Positions 28,881 through 37,970 are shown, counted from the stretch's first letter. The stretch is 64,000 nt of DNA from DATLLN01 sp963809205 (GCA_963809205.1 CAWEIS010000003.1:1-64000), one strand, 5' to 3'. Made by a program: numbers and translations. Notes: generated from the letters alone by a model not told the origin.

Positions 28881-30016
28881 GAGGGTGTGAGGTCGTAGGG
28901 GTAGCGGGTCAGCGTCTCGCTGCCGTCCTCGGTCACCAGCAGCAGGTCCTCGAGCCGTACCTCGCCCAGCCCGGGCACCCACAGGCCCGGCTCCAGCGCG
29001 ATCACGTCGCCGGCGACCAGCGGGCTGTGCCCGGCCAGGCCCAGCGGCGGGTCCTCGTGGACGGACAGCCCGACGCCGTGCCCGAGCGAGAACTGGAAGC
29101 CGGCGTCCTCGTCCTCGCCGGGCCCCGTGCGCTGCGTGCGGTGCCCGGCCGCCTCGAACACGTCGCAGGCCAGCGCGTGCAGCTCGATGCCGGTGATGCC
29201 CGGGCGGACGGCCTCGCGCGCACGCTCCAGCGCCGTTCGCACGAGATCCTCCAGCCCCCGCACCTCGTCGGAGATCTCGCCGACGACGAACGTCCGCGTC
29301 ATGTCGGCGTTGCATCCGGACTCGTCGTCCTGCGGCCACAGGTCGATGACGATCGGCAGGTCGGCGGGCAGCGGGCCGGAGCCCGGCTCGTGGCCGAACC
29401 CCTGCCAGACCGAGGCCACGATCACGTCGGCGGGCGCCGGTGCACCGTTGGCGCGGCACGCCTCGCGGAGCGCCCCACGCACCGCCTCGGCGGTCAGTGG
29501 CTCGCCGCCGGCCATCAGCCGGTCGCCGTCGCGGTCGGCCTCGCGAAGCACGGCGGCCGCGGCGGCCAGGCCGGCCTCGGCCGCGGTCTGTGCGCGCCGA
29601 ATCCCCTGGAGTTCCGCGGGCGACTTCGCCCGCCTCCGGCCGGCCACGGCCTCGTAGTCGAGGTGCAGCGTGAGCCCGTCGGCGCGAAGGCGGTCGGCGA
29701 TCGCGACCGGCATGTCAGGGTCGGCGATCGCCTCGCGGAGGCCCATCGCCGCCGCCGCGCGTGACGCCAGCTCGAGGTCGGCCTCGTGCATCGAAAGCCC
29801 CTGCTCCCGCAGCTCCAGGAAGCCCAGGGCGACGAAGTCGTGCTGCACGGCGTCCGGCGCAACAGCTGCCACACGGCCGCTCTCAAGGCCACTGACGCTG
29901 AGGTGCAGCCGGCCGTCGACGATCGCCAGCAGGAACGCGTCGCCGATCGTGATCGGCAGCTCGTGGCGCATCGCCGGCGACCGTTCGGTGTCGCCGTAGA
30001 ACACGAAGTCGGGCAT
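28877..30016 (-). CDS. M24 family metallopeptidase (Xaa-Pro aminopeptidase/dipeptidase-like)
   Basis: 379 residues. The creatinase-like N-terminal domain (about 1-150) is followed by the pita-bread catalytic domain with metal ligands in IVIDLWPQDDESGCNADMTRTF (Asp, Asp), FSLGHGVGLSVHEDP (His), ALEPGLW (Glu) and VRLEDLLLV (Glu). Releases an N-terminal residue from X-Pro peptides or cleaves X-Pro dipeptides; specificity is unassigned. TACGGT lies 6 nt before the ATG on the minus strand. Translationally coupled to the cupin gene. Confidence 0.9.
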   Translation of the reverse strand: MPDFVFYGDTERSPAMRHELPITIGDAFLLAIVDGRLHLSVSGLESGRVAAVAPDAVQHDFVALGFLELREQGLSMHEADLELASRAAAAMGLREAIADPDMPVAIADRLRADGLTLHLDYEAVAGRRRAKSPAELQGIRRAQTAAEAGLAAAAAVLREADRDGDRLMAGGEPLTAEAVRGALREACRANGAPAPADVIVASVWQGFGHEPGSGPLPADLPIVIDLWPQDDESGCNADMTRTFVVGEISDEVRGLEDLVRTALERAREAVRPGITGIELHALACDVFEAAGHRTQRTGPGEDEDAGFQFSLGHGVGLSVHEDPPLGLAGHSPLVAGDVIALEPGLWVPGLGEVRLEDLLLVTEDGSETLTRYPYDLTPS

Positions 30017-30022
30017 GCCCGA

Positions 30023-30028
30023 ACCGTA
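30023..30028 (-). promoter_or_regulatory. -10 element of M24 peptidase-cupin operon
   Basis: Minus-strand TACGGT ends 6 nt before ATG 30016; no Shine-Dalgarno; probable leaderless start. Confidence 0.55.
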
Positions 30029-30034
30029 ACGCGA

Positions 30035-31582
30035 TCAGGCGGCTTCGGGCAGGTGCACCGAGAACGAGGAGCCCTCGCCGGGGTGGGAGCGCACCGAGAC
30101 GCGGCCGCCCAGCTGGCCGACGATCCGCTGCACGTTCGCCAGGCCGAGGCCGGTGCCGCCGTCGCCCTTGGTCGTGAAGTAGGGGTCGAAGACCCGGTCG
30201 CTGGTGCCACCGTCCATGCCCAGGCCGGCGTCCGTCACGGTCAGCACGGCCTCGGGCGCCCCGGTGGCGGCGTCGACCGTGGTGCCGACGGCGATCTCCA
30301 GTGGCCCGCCGTCGGGCATCGCGTCGCCGCCGTTGACCGCCAGGTTGATCACCACCCGCTCGAGCTGGGTGCGGTGCGCCTCGACGACGACCGGCTCGTC
30401 GGGCACGGACGCGCGGATGGCCACGCGGTCGCCGACCAGCGGCGGCAGGACGCGGGCCGCGTCACGGACGACGTCCGCCAGGTCGACCACGGCCGGCGGG
30501 CCCGGCGCCGGGCGCCCGAGCGCGAGCAGGCAACGCGACATGTCAGCGGCCCGGTCGGTGACGTGCAGCAGTTCGTCGAGATGCTCCTGCGCGGAGGCGT
30601 CGCCCCGCCGGATCCCGTCCCGCGCCAGCTCGCCGTACCCGCGCACGGCGAGCAGCAGGTTGGTGAAGTCGTGGGCAGCCCCGCCGGCAAGGTGGCCGAT
30701 CGCCTCGGCCTGCTGCACCGCGCGGAGCTGGTCGTGCAGGCGCCGGCTGCGGGCCTCGGCGAGCCGCCTGCCGGTTTCCACCGCCGACAACACCAGTCCG
30801 GCCAGCGCGAACGTCGCCAGGAAGCCGTCGAGCGTCGCCAGGCCGTCCAGCACGTTGCCGGTCGCCACCGGGCCGCGGCCCGCGAATGTCGCCGCCACGC
30901 CGATCGCGCTGACCGCGGCCGTGGCGGCCACGGCGGCATGGCGGCGGCCGAGCAGCGCGGCGCCAGCGGCAAGCGGGAGCAGCAGGTAGAGCTCGGTGAC
31001 GCGGCCGGTGTCGTCGCCGAAGACCATGGCCGCCAGCGCCGCGGTGGCAGCTGCAAGCCCGGCGTACCCGAGCAGCGTGCGCCGGTCGCGGTGAGGCAGG
31101 GGAGTGCTCCAGACGATGACCAGCGGGGCGGCGATCAGGACGCCCACGCCGTCGCCCAGCCACCAGTCCCCGACCACGCCCGGATCCCCGGCGAGCCACC
31201 GGCCGCCGGTGGCGATCAGCGCGCCGAGCAGCGGCGCGGCGACCACGGCCAGGCCGGCGAACCACAGCACCTCGCGGATGCGACCGAAGGGCCGAGTGCG
31301 GTCGAGAACGAGTGCCAGCAGCGCGCCGCCCGCGGCAGCCTCGGCGGCCGTGGCGAGTCCATCGAGCGCGGCGATCCAGGTCGGCGACCCGAGCACCAGC
31401 TCCGCCACGCCGACGCCCACGGCGGCAGCGGGCCAGAGCCGCATCCCGCGCACCCAGAGCAGGCCGATCGCCACGCCGGCGGCGGGCGTCAGGGGTGAGG
31501 CGAGCGGGTCGTCGGCGCGCAGGCCGAAGCCGAGCACGCCGGCGACGCCGAGCGCCGCGGCCGCCGCGGCAAGCTCCGCCAT
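30035..31582 (-). CDS. MASE1-type membrane sensor histidine kinase
   Basis: About 515 residues (ATG 31582; GTG 31600 would run into the operator repeats). The N-terminal 270 residues contain about eight hydrophobic helices with LTPAAGVAIGLLWVRG and GDWWLGDGVGVLIAAPLV, typical of MASE1 sensors. The cytoplasmic part has the phospho-acceptor His in HLAGGAAHDFTNLLLAV, N box VINLAVNGGDAMPDGG, G1 VTDAGLGMD, F box FDPYFTTK and G2 GGTGLGLANV (NtrB-like kinase). No cognate regulator is adjacent. Divergent from a tetR-like gene. Confidence 0.9.
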   Translation of the reverse strand: MAELAAAAAALGVAGVLGFGLRADDPLASPLTPAAGVAIGLLWVRGMRLWPAAAVGVGVAELVLGSPTWIAALDGLATAAEAAAGGALLALVLDRTRPFGRIREVLWFAGLAVVAAPLLGALIATGGRWLAGDPGVVGDWWLGDGVGVLIAAPLVIVWSTPLPHRDRRTLLGYAGLAAATAALAAMVFGDDTGRVTELYLLLPLAAGAALLGRRHAAVAATAAVSAIGVAATFAGRGPVATGNVLDGLATLDGFLATFALAGLVLSAVETGRRLAEARSRRLHDQLRAVQQAEAIGHLAGGAAHDFTNLLLAVRGYGELARDGIRRGDASAQEHLDELLHVTDRAADMSRCLLALGRPAPGPPAVVDLADVVRDAARVLPPLVGDRVAIRASVPDEPVVVEAHRTQLERVVINLAVNGGDAMPDGGPLEIAVGTTVDAATGAPEAVLTVTDAGLGMDGGTSDRVFDPYFTTKGDGGTGLGLANVQRIVGQLGGRVSVRSHPGEGSSFSVHLPEAA

Positions 31583-31583
31583 G

Positions 31584-31620
31584 CGGTACCGTATGGTCAC
31601 CGCCGTACGGTAGCGTATGG
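31584..31620. promoter_or_regulatory. Direct-repeat operator between kinase and TetR genes
   Basis: CGGTACCGTATGG (31584-31596) and CGGTAGCGTATGG (31608-31620) are 13-bp direct repeats differing at one base, spaced by 24 bp, with the small palindrome CCGTACGG (31603-31610) between. TAGCGT (31611-31616) ends 7 nt before GTG 31624. The layout suggests an autoregulatory TetR operator overlapping both divergent promoters. Confidence 0.65.
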
Positions 31621-31623
31621 GTG

Positions 31624-32193
31624 GTGACCGAGGGAACGCTTCATCGTGAGGACTGGGCGCGCGCCGCGCTCGATGCCATGGCGGCCGGCGGCGTCTCAGC
31701 CGTCAAGGTGGAGATGCTTGCGCCGACCCTCGGCGCGTCCAAGGGCAGCTTCTACTGGCACTTCGCCGACCGTGCCGACCTGATCGAGGCCGCGGTCGCG
31801 CTCTGGGAGGAGTCCGAGACTGAGGCGATCATCGAGTCGTTGGCCGACGCGGACGACCCGCGCGACCGGCTGCGCCGGCTGTTCTCGATCATCTTCGTCA
31901 ATCCCGAACTGGGAACCGCGGACGCCGCGCTGATCGCGGCCCGCGACCAGCCGGTGATCGTCGAGGCACTGCGGCGCGTCACCGACCGCCGGGTCGGTTT
32001 CATCCGCGACGCCTTCGTTGGGCTCGGCTTCGCGGAGGATGATGCCGAACGCCGGGCGCTGTACACGCACGGGCTCTACCTCGGTCTGGTTGTCGTCAGA
32101 CGTGCCAACGCCAGCGCGGTGCCGACGTCCGGCTCCGCGGAGGCGTTCGCAGACGACCTGCTCGATGTGCTGACGGCTCCGGCTACAGGTTGA
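31624..32193 (+). CDS. TetR/AcrR family transcriptional regulator
   Basis: 189 residues. N-terminal helix-turn-helix: WARAALDAMAAGGVSAVKVEMLAPTLGASKGSFYWHF, the canonical TetR DNA-binding domain. The ligand-binding domain (60-180) is helical and not assignable to a ligand. Start at GTG 31624 (or GTG 31621) fits the -10-like TAGCGT and a leaderless start. It likely represses itself and possibly the divergent kinase. The C-terminus overlaps the convergent ALDH gene by 11 bp. Confidence 0.9.
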   Translation: MTEGTLHREDWARAALDAMAAGGVSAVKVEMLAPTLGASKGSFYWHFADRADLIEAAVALWEESETEAIIESLADADDPRDRLRRLFSIIFVNPELGTADAALIAARDQPVIVEALRRVTDRRVGFIRDAFVGLGFAEDDAERRALYTHGLYLGLVVVRRANASAVPTSGSAEAFADDLLDVLTAPATG

Positions 32194-33613
32194 TGACGAC
32201 CATGCGCGGCTCGGTCATCTCCTGCACCGCGAACTTCGGGCCCTCGCGTGTGTTGCCGGAGTCCTTGACGCCGCCGTAGGGCATCTGGTCGGCGCGGTAG
32301 GTCGGCGCCTCGTTCAGCGTGACGCCGCCGAAGTCCAGCGTCCGCGCAGCGCGCAGCGCCTTGGTGATGTCCTGCGTGTAGATGCCGGCCTGGAGGCCGT
32401 AGTTCGTGCCGTTGGCGAGCTCAACCGCCTGGTCGAGCCCGGAGACGCGCGAGACCGTGACGACCGGCCCGAACACCTCGTTGCACGAGACCTTCATCTC
32501 CAGCGAGACATCGTCCAGCAGCACTGGGTGAAGCACGCCGGCGTCGTCGATCTCGCCGCCGGTGACGAGCGTGGCGCCCCCGGCGATCGCGTCGTCGACC
32601 CACTCCTTGATCCGGTCGCGGTTCTCGTGGTCGATCACCGGGCCGACCTGCGTGTCGGCGTCCATCGGGTCGCCGACCTTGAGCGCAGCGACCTTCGGCG
32701 TCAGCTTCTCCATCAGCGCGTCGTGCACCGAGTCCTCGACGTACACGCGCTGGATCGAGATGCAGCTCTGCCCCGCGAACGAGTAGCCGTGGGCCGCGAT
32801 CGCCGCCGCCGCCTTGTCCAGGTCGGCGTCGGCCAGCACGATCAGCGGCGTCGAGTTGCCGAGCTCGAGCGACACCTTCTTCTTGTTCGCTCGGGCGCGG
32901 ATGCCCCAGCCGACCTCGGACGAGCCCGTGAAGGTGATCATCCGGACGCGCTCGTCCTCCGTCAGCACGTCGCCGATGTCGCGCGACTTGCCGACGATCA
33001 CGTTCAGCCAGCCGGCGGGCTGGCCGGCGTCCTCGAACGCCTGCGCCAGCTGCAGCGCGGACAGCGGCGTCGCGCCGGCGGGCTTGAGCACGACCGCGCA
33101 GCCGGCGGCGAATCCGGGGCCGACCTTGTGGGCCACCAGGTTCAGCGGGAAGTTGAACGGCGAGATCGCGGCCACGATGCCGATCGGCATGCGCAGGATC
33201 AGTCCGGCGTGGCCCTCGCCCGCCGGGTGCGCGTCCATCGGCACCGTCTCACCGGTCAGCCGCCGCGCCTCCAGCGCCGAGAAGATCATGGTCTGGACGG
33301 CGCGGTCGACCTCCATGCCGGCGGTGGTCAGCGGCTTGCCGGCCTCCTCGGCGATCGTCCGCGCGAACTCGTCACGGCGCTCGCGAAGCAGCTCGGCGAC
33401 GCCGTCCAATACGGCAGCGCGCTGGTGGGCCGGGATCGGCGTCCTCATCGCCTGCTCCGCCGCGTCGATCGCGCGCCGCGCGTCCTCCGCGCCGCCGTAG
33501 GCGACTCGGCCGACGACGCTGCCGTCGTAGGGCGAGGTGACGTCGATCGTCTCGCCGGTCTCGTACCACTCGCCGCCGATCAGGAGCTTGTGCACTGTCT
33601 CCGTTGTCGCCAT
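32183..33613 (-). CDS. NAD(P)-dependent aldehyde dehydrogenase
   Basis: 476 residues. Aldehyde dehydrogenase superfamily: ISPFNFPLNLVAHKVGPGFAAG and VLKPAGATPLSA (cofactor site), FTGSSEVGWGI, catalytic Glu in SLELGNSTPLIV and catalytic Cys in SFAGQSCISIQRVYV, then EVFGPVVTVSRV. It resembles lactaldehyde/non-phosphorylating glyceraldehyde-3-phosphate dehydrogenase groups more than betaine aldehyde dehydrogenases (judged by motifs). The start is 1 nt after the stop of the TPP-enzyme gene, so it probably oxidises an aldehyde produced or handled by that enzyme. Confidence 0.92.
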   Translation of the reverse strand: MATTETVHKLLIGGEWYETGETIDVTSPYDGSVVGRVAYGGAEDARRAIDAAEQAMRTPIPAHQRAAVLDGVAELLRERRDEFARTIAEEAGKPLTTAGMEVDRAVQTMIFSALEARRLTGETVPMDAHPAGEGHAGLILRMPIGIVAAISPFNFPLNLVAHKVGPGFAAGCAVVLKPAGATPLSALQLAQAFEDAGQPAGWLNVIVGKSRDIGDVLTEDERVRMITFTGSSEVGWGIRARANKKKVSLELGNSTPLIVLADADLDKAAAAIAAHGYSFAGQSCISIQRVYVEDSVHDALMEKLTPKVAALKVGDPMDADTQVGPVIDHENRDRIKEWVDDAIAGGATLVTGGEIDDAGVLHPVLLDDVSLEMKVSCNEVFGPVVTVSRVSGLDQAVELANGTNYGLQAGIYTQDITKALRAARTLDFGGVTLNEAPTYRADQMPYGGVKDSGNTREGPKFAVQEMTEPRMVVINL

Positions 33614-33614
33614 C

Positions 33615-35270
33615 TCAGGTAACCCCCTCCTCGACCCGGGTCAGGTCGGCCAGGTTCATCGAGAACTTCACGTTCTCGCGGTAGTCAATCGGAATCTCGA
33701 CCACGGACGGCACGTCCTGCTCGAACGCGGCCTTCAGCGTCGGCACCAGCTCGGCGGCCGAGCCCACCCGCATGCCGGCGCAGCCGAACGACTCGGCGAG
33801 CTTGACGAAGTCCGGGTTGGTGAACTTGGTGCCGGCGAGGTGATCGAACTTGCGGCGCTGGTGCACCTCGATCACGCCGTAAGCGCCGTCCGACCAGATG
33901 ATGTTGACCGTCGGCAGTCCGAGCCGCTTCGCCGTCTCCAGCTCCTGCATGTTCATCAGGAAGCCGCCGTCGCCTGAGATGGTGACCACGTGCCGGTCGC
34001 GCGGCACCACCATCCGCGCGGCGATCCCGGCGGGAACGGCGAAGCCCATCGCGGCGGCGCCGTTCGAGATCAGCACGGTGTTCGGCAGGTGCGCCGGCCA
34101 GAGCCGGGAGATCCACAGCTTGTGCGCGCCGACGTCCGAGATCAGCACGTCCTGGGCGCGCATCAGCTCTCGCAGGTCGCGGAGCGCGCGCTGCGGCTTG
34201 ATCGGGAAGCTCTCGTCGGCGTGCGACTGCAGGGCCTCGCGGATCATGCGGCTGTAGTCCGGAGAGGAGACCTGCGCCGGCGGCTTGTGCGACACCAGGT
34301 TGCCCAGGTGCGTGAGCACGTGGGAGATGTCGCCGGTCAGCTCGATCTCCGGCACGTAGTGGGCGTCGATCTCGGACGCGACGGTGTCGATGCAGATGAT
34401 CCGCCGGTCGGAGCGCGGGTTCCAGGCCTCCGGCGACCACTCGACCAGGTCGTAGCCGACACAGATCACCAGGTCGGACTTCCCCATGAAGCCCTTCGGG
34501 TAGTCCTGGGCGCTGAGGCCGGCGGTGAACAGCGCGTACTCGTCGTCGGCGTCGATCACGCCCTTGCCCATGAAGGTGGTGATCACGTTGAGCCCGGTCT
34601 GCTGGCAGAACCGGCGCAGCGCGGCGGATGCGTTCTGGCGGACGACGCCGTTGCCCGCCAGGATGACGGGACGCTCGGCCTTCTGCAGCAGCTCGGCGGC
34701 GCGGTGCAGTTCGCCGGCGACCGGCTCCACCATGGCCGGAGGCTTGCGGGGGACGGGGCGGGCGTCCAGGGGGGCCTCCATGACGTCGGCGGGCAGCTCG
34801 AGGTGCGTCGCGCCGGGCTTCTCGCGCTCGGCGACGGCGAACGCCTTGCGGACGGCCTCGGGGATGATCTCGGCGTCGTGGACGCGGGCGTTCCACTTGG
34901 TCACGGGCTTCATCATCCGCACGACGTCGATGTACTGGTGGCTCTCCTTGTGCATCTCCGAGAGCTCGGTCTGACCGGTCAGCGCGACCATCGGGGCGCG
35001 GTCGAGGAAGGCGTCGGCCATGCCGGTCACCAGGTTCGTGGCGCCCGGGCCGAGCGTGCCTAGGCACACGCCGGCGTGGCCGGTCAGCCGGCCGTAGGCG
35101 TCGGCCATGAATGCCGCGCCCTGCTCGTGGCGAACCGGGATGAATTGGATCTGGCGGGAGTGGTCCATCGCCTCGTTGAGGTCGAGGGTCTCCTCGCCGG
35201 GAATGCCGAACACGTGGCGGACGCCCTCGTTCTCGAGGCATTCCACGAACACTTCTGCCGCGCTCTTCAT
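33615..35270 (-). CDS. Thiamine-diphosphate enzyme, acetolactate synthase large-subunit-like
   Basis: 551 residues from ATG 35270. N-terminal Pyr domain with catalytic Glu in FIPVRHEQGAAFMADAYGRLTG, central domain, and C-terminal PP domain with the TPP/Mg motif GDGGFLMNMQELETAKRLGLPTVNIIW. Overall closest to AlsS-type acetolactate synthases. No small regulatory subunit (ilvN) follows; instead an ALDH gene does, so a role in catabolism or acetoin/other carboligation is as likely as branched-chain amino-acid synthesis. TACACT on the minus strand lies 9 nt before the start. Confidence 0.88.
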   Translation of the reverse strand: MKSAAEVFVECLENEGVRHVFGIPGEETLDLNEAMDHSRQIQFIPVRHEQGAAFMADAYGRLTGHAGVCLGTLGPGATNLVTGMADAFLDRAPMVALTGQTELSEMHKESHQYIDVVRMMKPVTKWNARVHDAEIIPEAVRKAFAVAEREKPGATHLELPADVMEAPLDARPVPRKPPAMVEPVAGELHRAAELLQKAERPVILAGNGVVRQNASAALRRFCQQTGLNVITTFMGKGVIDADDEYALFTAGLSAQDYPKGFMGKSDLVICVGYDLVEWSPEAWNPRSDRRIICIDTVASEIDAHYVPEIELTGDISHVLTHLGNLVSHKPPAQVSSPDYSRMIREALQSHADESFPIKPQRALRDLRELMRAQDVLISDVGAHKLWISRLWPAHLPNTVLISNGAAAMGFAVPAGIAARMVVPRDRHVVTISGDGGFLMNMQELETAKRLGLPTVNIIWSDGAYGVIEVHQRRKFDHLAGTKFTNPDFVKLAESFGCAGMRVGSAAELVPTLKAAFEQDVPSVVEIPIDYRENVKFSMNLADLTRVEEGVT

Positions 35271-35296
35271 CGTGATTGCAGTGTAACGATGGGCAC

Positions 35297-37126
35297 CTAA
35301 CCGCCCGCCCGGTAGAGCGTCAGCTCCTCGCCCGAGGTGCGGCATCTGGCAACGGGCTCGAGATACGGGCTGTCCAGCGGCTTCGACGCCTCCGCGAGCA
35401 CCCAGTGGACACCGTCTGGGGGCGGCTCCCCGCGGGCGATCGCGGCCAGCTCGGCTCGCCGCTCTTCCTGACTTGCTAGACGTGTAAACGTGTCTCGGAA
35501 GCGGATCCTCGGCGCCTCGGAGTACACCGTGCGGGCCCCCGTCGCCCCGAACACGGTGAGCTCCGCCGGATGCGGCACGCCTACGTTGGCAACGGTGTCG
35601 GCGGGGCCGATGGTTACGTGCGGCGAGCAGTCGAGGCGCGCCGTGTCCGGCCGGCTCTCGTCGTGGCGGCTCTGGGCGACCGCGACGGCCGCGGTGGACG
35701 CGGTGGCGACCACCACCAGCCCGGCGGCCAGCGCCAGCCGCCCCCGGCCGCGCAGCGATGCCGTCACCGCGGCGGCCGCCAGCCCCGCGGGGAACGTCAG
35801 AGCCAGGGCGAGCATCGGCAGGTAGCGCAGGCCGCTCGAGAAAGCGGGCACTCCGAGTCCGTTGTCCTCGGGGACGAGCACCGACAGCACCCACACCGCG
35901 GCGGGGACGCCGACGGTGCACCAGAGGGCGGCGCGGGCTAGCGGATCGAGCGCCCGGCGGACGAGCCACAGGCCGCCCAGCCCGAGCGGCAGCGTCAGGC
36001 CGAACGCGACGGCCGCCTGCAGGACCGAGGGGTCGGCCGGCTCCACCAGGCTGGTGCGGACGAAGCCGCCCCACTGGTGGTAGTGCCAGGCGAGCGGGCC
36101 CAGCCAGACGAGGCTGACCGCCAGCGCCGCAGCGGGCGGGACGATCGCGGTGCGGGCGCTGCGCAGGACGAGGCCGAGCGCCACCGCGACGGCGGCGGCG
36201 ACGATCCCCGCGGGAGGCGAGCACAGCACGGCGAGCCCGGCGGTCGCGCCCCCGGCCGCCAGCAGGCGGGCGTCGCCCGATCGCGTGCCACGGACGACCA
36301 GCCAGAGCGCCATCGGGAAAAGCGCCAGCCCCCAGTCGCGGGGGAGCACCGGCGGCACGGCCGACAGCGAGGGGATCGACGCCGGGGCGAGCAGGAAGTC
36401 GCCGTGATAGCGGTCGATCGTCTCCGGATGGACGCCGATCACCGGCTCCGGCGCCAGGGTCTGCAGCCAGCCGAAGCCGCCGCCGGCCAGCGCCAGGAGC
36501 ATGCTCCACGTGCTGCCCCCGCGGCCGATGCCCAGCTCGCGGGCGAGCAGCCAGATGCCGAGCCCGAGCGCCAGTACCATCGTCAGCTCGACGACCAGCA
36601 GGGTGGCGCCCATGCCGCCCGGCAGCAGCTCGAACACCCAGCTCCCGAACGCGTGGTACAGCCATGGGTAGCCATTCGGCACACCCGGGTACACGCCGGT
36701 CGGCTCGGCCTGGCCGTCGGCGAGCTGGCGGATCCAGCCCTCGTGCCACAGCATGTCGCCCCCGTAGTTGGCAACCGGCTGGATCACCTCGGGCAACGCG
36801 GCGACGAGGCCGGCGAGCATGCCGACGGCGAGCGGCAGCGCGTCGACGCCGTGCGGCACGAGATCGCGCCGGCGCCACCAGCCGGCGATACCGAGCGCGA
36901 CGACAAGCAGCGGGCCGGCGACCAGCGGGTGCCGGATGGCTGAGATGCCGGCCAGGGGCTGGAGCATCGCCAGCCACGCCAGACCGAGCGCCGCGAGCAG
37001 GCCGGCGGCGAGGCGTTGCCCGGGGGAAGACCGTCGCGCGATGACGGTGCCGGCGACCCACATCGCAGCCAGCAGCAGCGCGACGTCGAGTGCGGCGGTG
37101 ATGTCGTTCTCGACGCGCCAGGGCAC
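35297..37126 (-). CDS. Polytopic membrane protein, GT-C-like glycosyltransferase candidate
   Basis: About 609 residues from GTG 37126 (a start at 37189 would add 21). Around twelve hydrophobic helices in residues 10-470, then a soluble extracytoplasmic tail of about 140 residues. The first large loop has NYGGDMLWHEGWIRQLADG and GVPNGYPWLYHAFGSW, reminiscent of the acidic loop motif in GT-C enzymes using polyprenyl-linked sugars. No family was recognised with certainty. It is a single gene with a 26-bp gap to the TPP enzyme operon. Confidence 0.6.
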   Translation of the reverse strand: MPWRVENDITAALDVALLLAAMWVAGTVIARRSSPGQRLAAGLLAALGLAWLAMLQPLAGISAIRHPLVAGPLLVVALGIAGWWRRRDLVPHGVDALPLAVGMLAGLVAALPEVIQPVANYGGDMLWHEGWIRQLADGQAEPTGVYPGVPNGYPWLYHAFGSWVFELLPGGMGATLLVVELTMVLALGLGIWLLARELGIGRGGSTWSMLLALAGGGFGWLQTLAPEPVIGVHPETIDRYHGDFLLAPASIPSLSAVPPVLPRDWGLALFPMALWLVVRGTRSGDARLLAAGGATAGLAVLCSPPAGIVAAAVAVALGLVLRSARTAIVPPAAALAVSLVWLGPLAWHYHQWGGFVRTSLVEPADPSVLQAAVAFGLTLPLGLGGLWLVRRALDPLARAALWCTVGVPAAVWVLSVLVPEDNGLGVPAFSSGLRYLPMLALALTFPAGLAAAAVTASLRGRGRLALAAGLVVVATASTAAVAVAQSRHDESRPDTARLDCSPHVTIGPADTVANVGVPHPAELTVFGATGARTVYSEAPRIRFRDTFTRLASQEERRAELAAIARGEPPPDGVHWVLAEASKPLDSPYLEPVARCRTSGEELTLYRAGG

Positions 37127-37277
37127 GGGCGCAGATCGTACTTCCGGCGGGTTGGGAAGGTGTCGCGCCGCCGGTGACCGGTTCGGCACGCCGTCGTGCC
37201 CAGTCCCGTCTTGTTTCGTTTCTGGCCCAGGGGACAGGCTTGGTGCGTTCCGTCGATCCCCGACCCTGGGAGCTCAC

Positions 37278-37511
37278 ATGATCCACCGTCTCGCCGCCGG
37301 CGCTGTCGTCGGCCTCACCTTCGGGCTCAGCCGCATGCGCCGTCAGGAGCGCGGGCAGGCGACCGTCGAGTACGCCGGCCTGGCGATGGCCGTCGGCGTA
37401 CTGCTGCTGGCCGTCGGCTCATTCCTCGGTGGCAAGGACCACGGCATCGGCGCCATCGTGGTCGACGCGGTCAAGTCCGCCGTGGAGCGCGCCTCCGGAG
37501 GCGGCAAGTAG
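37278..37511 (+). CDS. Flp/Tad-type prepilin-like small protein
   Basis: 77 residues from ATG 37278 behind GGGAG. RRQERGQATVEYAGLAMAVGV fits the Flp prepilin site G-XXXXEY (cleavage after Gly, Glu at +5), followed by one hydrophobic helix and a short tail with KDHGIGAIVVDAVKSAV. Likely a pilin or pseudopilin assembled by the Tad machinery encoded at 55.4-59.7 kb. The stop lies inside the first copy of a 25-bp direct repeat. Confidence 0.8.
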   Translation: MIHRLAAGAVVGLTFGLSRMRRQERGQATVEYAGLAMAVGVLLLAVGSFLGGKDHGIGAIVVDAVKSAVERASGGGK

Positions 37512-37528
37512 GGCCGGTCAGCGAGCCG
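37504..37528. repeat. 25-bp direct repeat, copy 1
   Basis: Begins GCAAGTAGGGCCGGTCA and ends GAGCCG; contains the pilin stop codon. 24 of 25 bases match copy 2 at 37971-37995. It also forms the stem GGCCGG...CCGGCC followed by TTT, a possible weak terminator for the pilin gene. Confidence 0.8.
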
Positions 37529-37941
37529 GCCTTTGGGGTCTGGCCTCCTTGTTGCCTCGTGCAACGAGGAGGCCAGACCCCGTCGGGGTCCGGAGTTCCC
37601 GGCCGCGGGTCGTGGCGACGGCGAAAGCGGCCGCTGCGACCCACGTGACGAACATGACAGGGCCGCCCGCATGGACGTAGAAGATCAGCGCCGTCAGCGT
37701 TCCCGCCGGAATCAGTGCGGTTAGCAGTCGGTTTCCCCTGGCCGCCTCCGCATCACGTTCTGCTTGCCGACCAACCTGGCGAATACTGGAAGGGCGACCG
37801 CGAGGGCGAGCAGCGCCACGCCGAACCCGAGCACATGGCTCCAGTCATCCTGGGAGTCGGACTCCTCGAAGCTGGGGTCGGCCAGGACCCAGTGCAGAAG
37901 GAACGCCACCCGACGAGGACGAACAGCGCGGCATTGAGCAC
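37518..37941 (-). CDS. Small polytopic membrane protein broken by two single-base deletions
   Basis: Reading from GTG 37941, LNAALFVLVG joins in a second frame to AFLLHWVLADPSFEESDSQDD and GFGVALLALAVALPVFARLVGK, then in a third frame to RGNRLLTALIPAGTLTALIFYVH and GPVMFVTWVAAAAFAVATTRGREL. 424 nt plus two missing bases gives exactly 142 codons, which supports one gene with about four membrane helices. The last 20 codons run through the hairpin at 37535-37581, as if the palindrome had inserted into the 3' end. No family recognised. It lies between the two 25-bp direct repeats. Confidence 0.5.
37535..37590. repeat. Long hairpin of the GGGGTC-GACCCC palindrome family
   Basis: Arms of 21 nt (37535-37555 and 37561-37581) pair at 20 of 21 positions around a 5-nt loop; arms begin GGGGTCTGGCCTCC and end GGAGGCCAGACCCC. 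A nested GACCCC-GTC-GGGGTC palindrome occupies 37576-37590. No T-tract follows, so it is not a classical terminator. Confidence 0.85.
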
Positions 37942-37970
37942 GCGCCGAGTATGGCAGGACTCACCGGGCC

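Noticed and set aside
37535..37581. Classical Rho-independent terminator for the pilin gene
   Set aside because: No T-tract follows, and the core matches the dispersed palindrome family, so I list it as a repeat.
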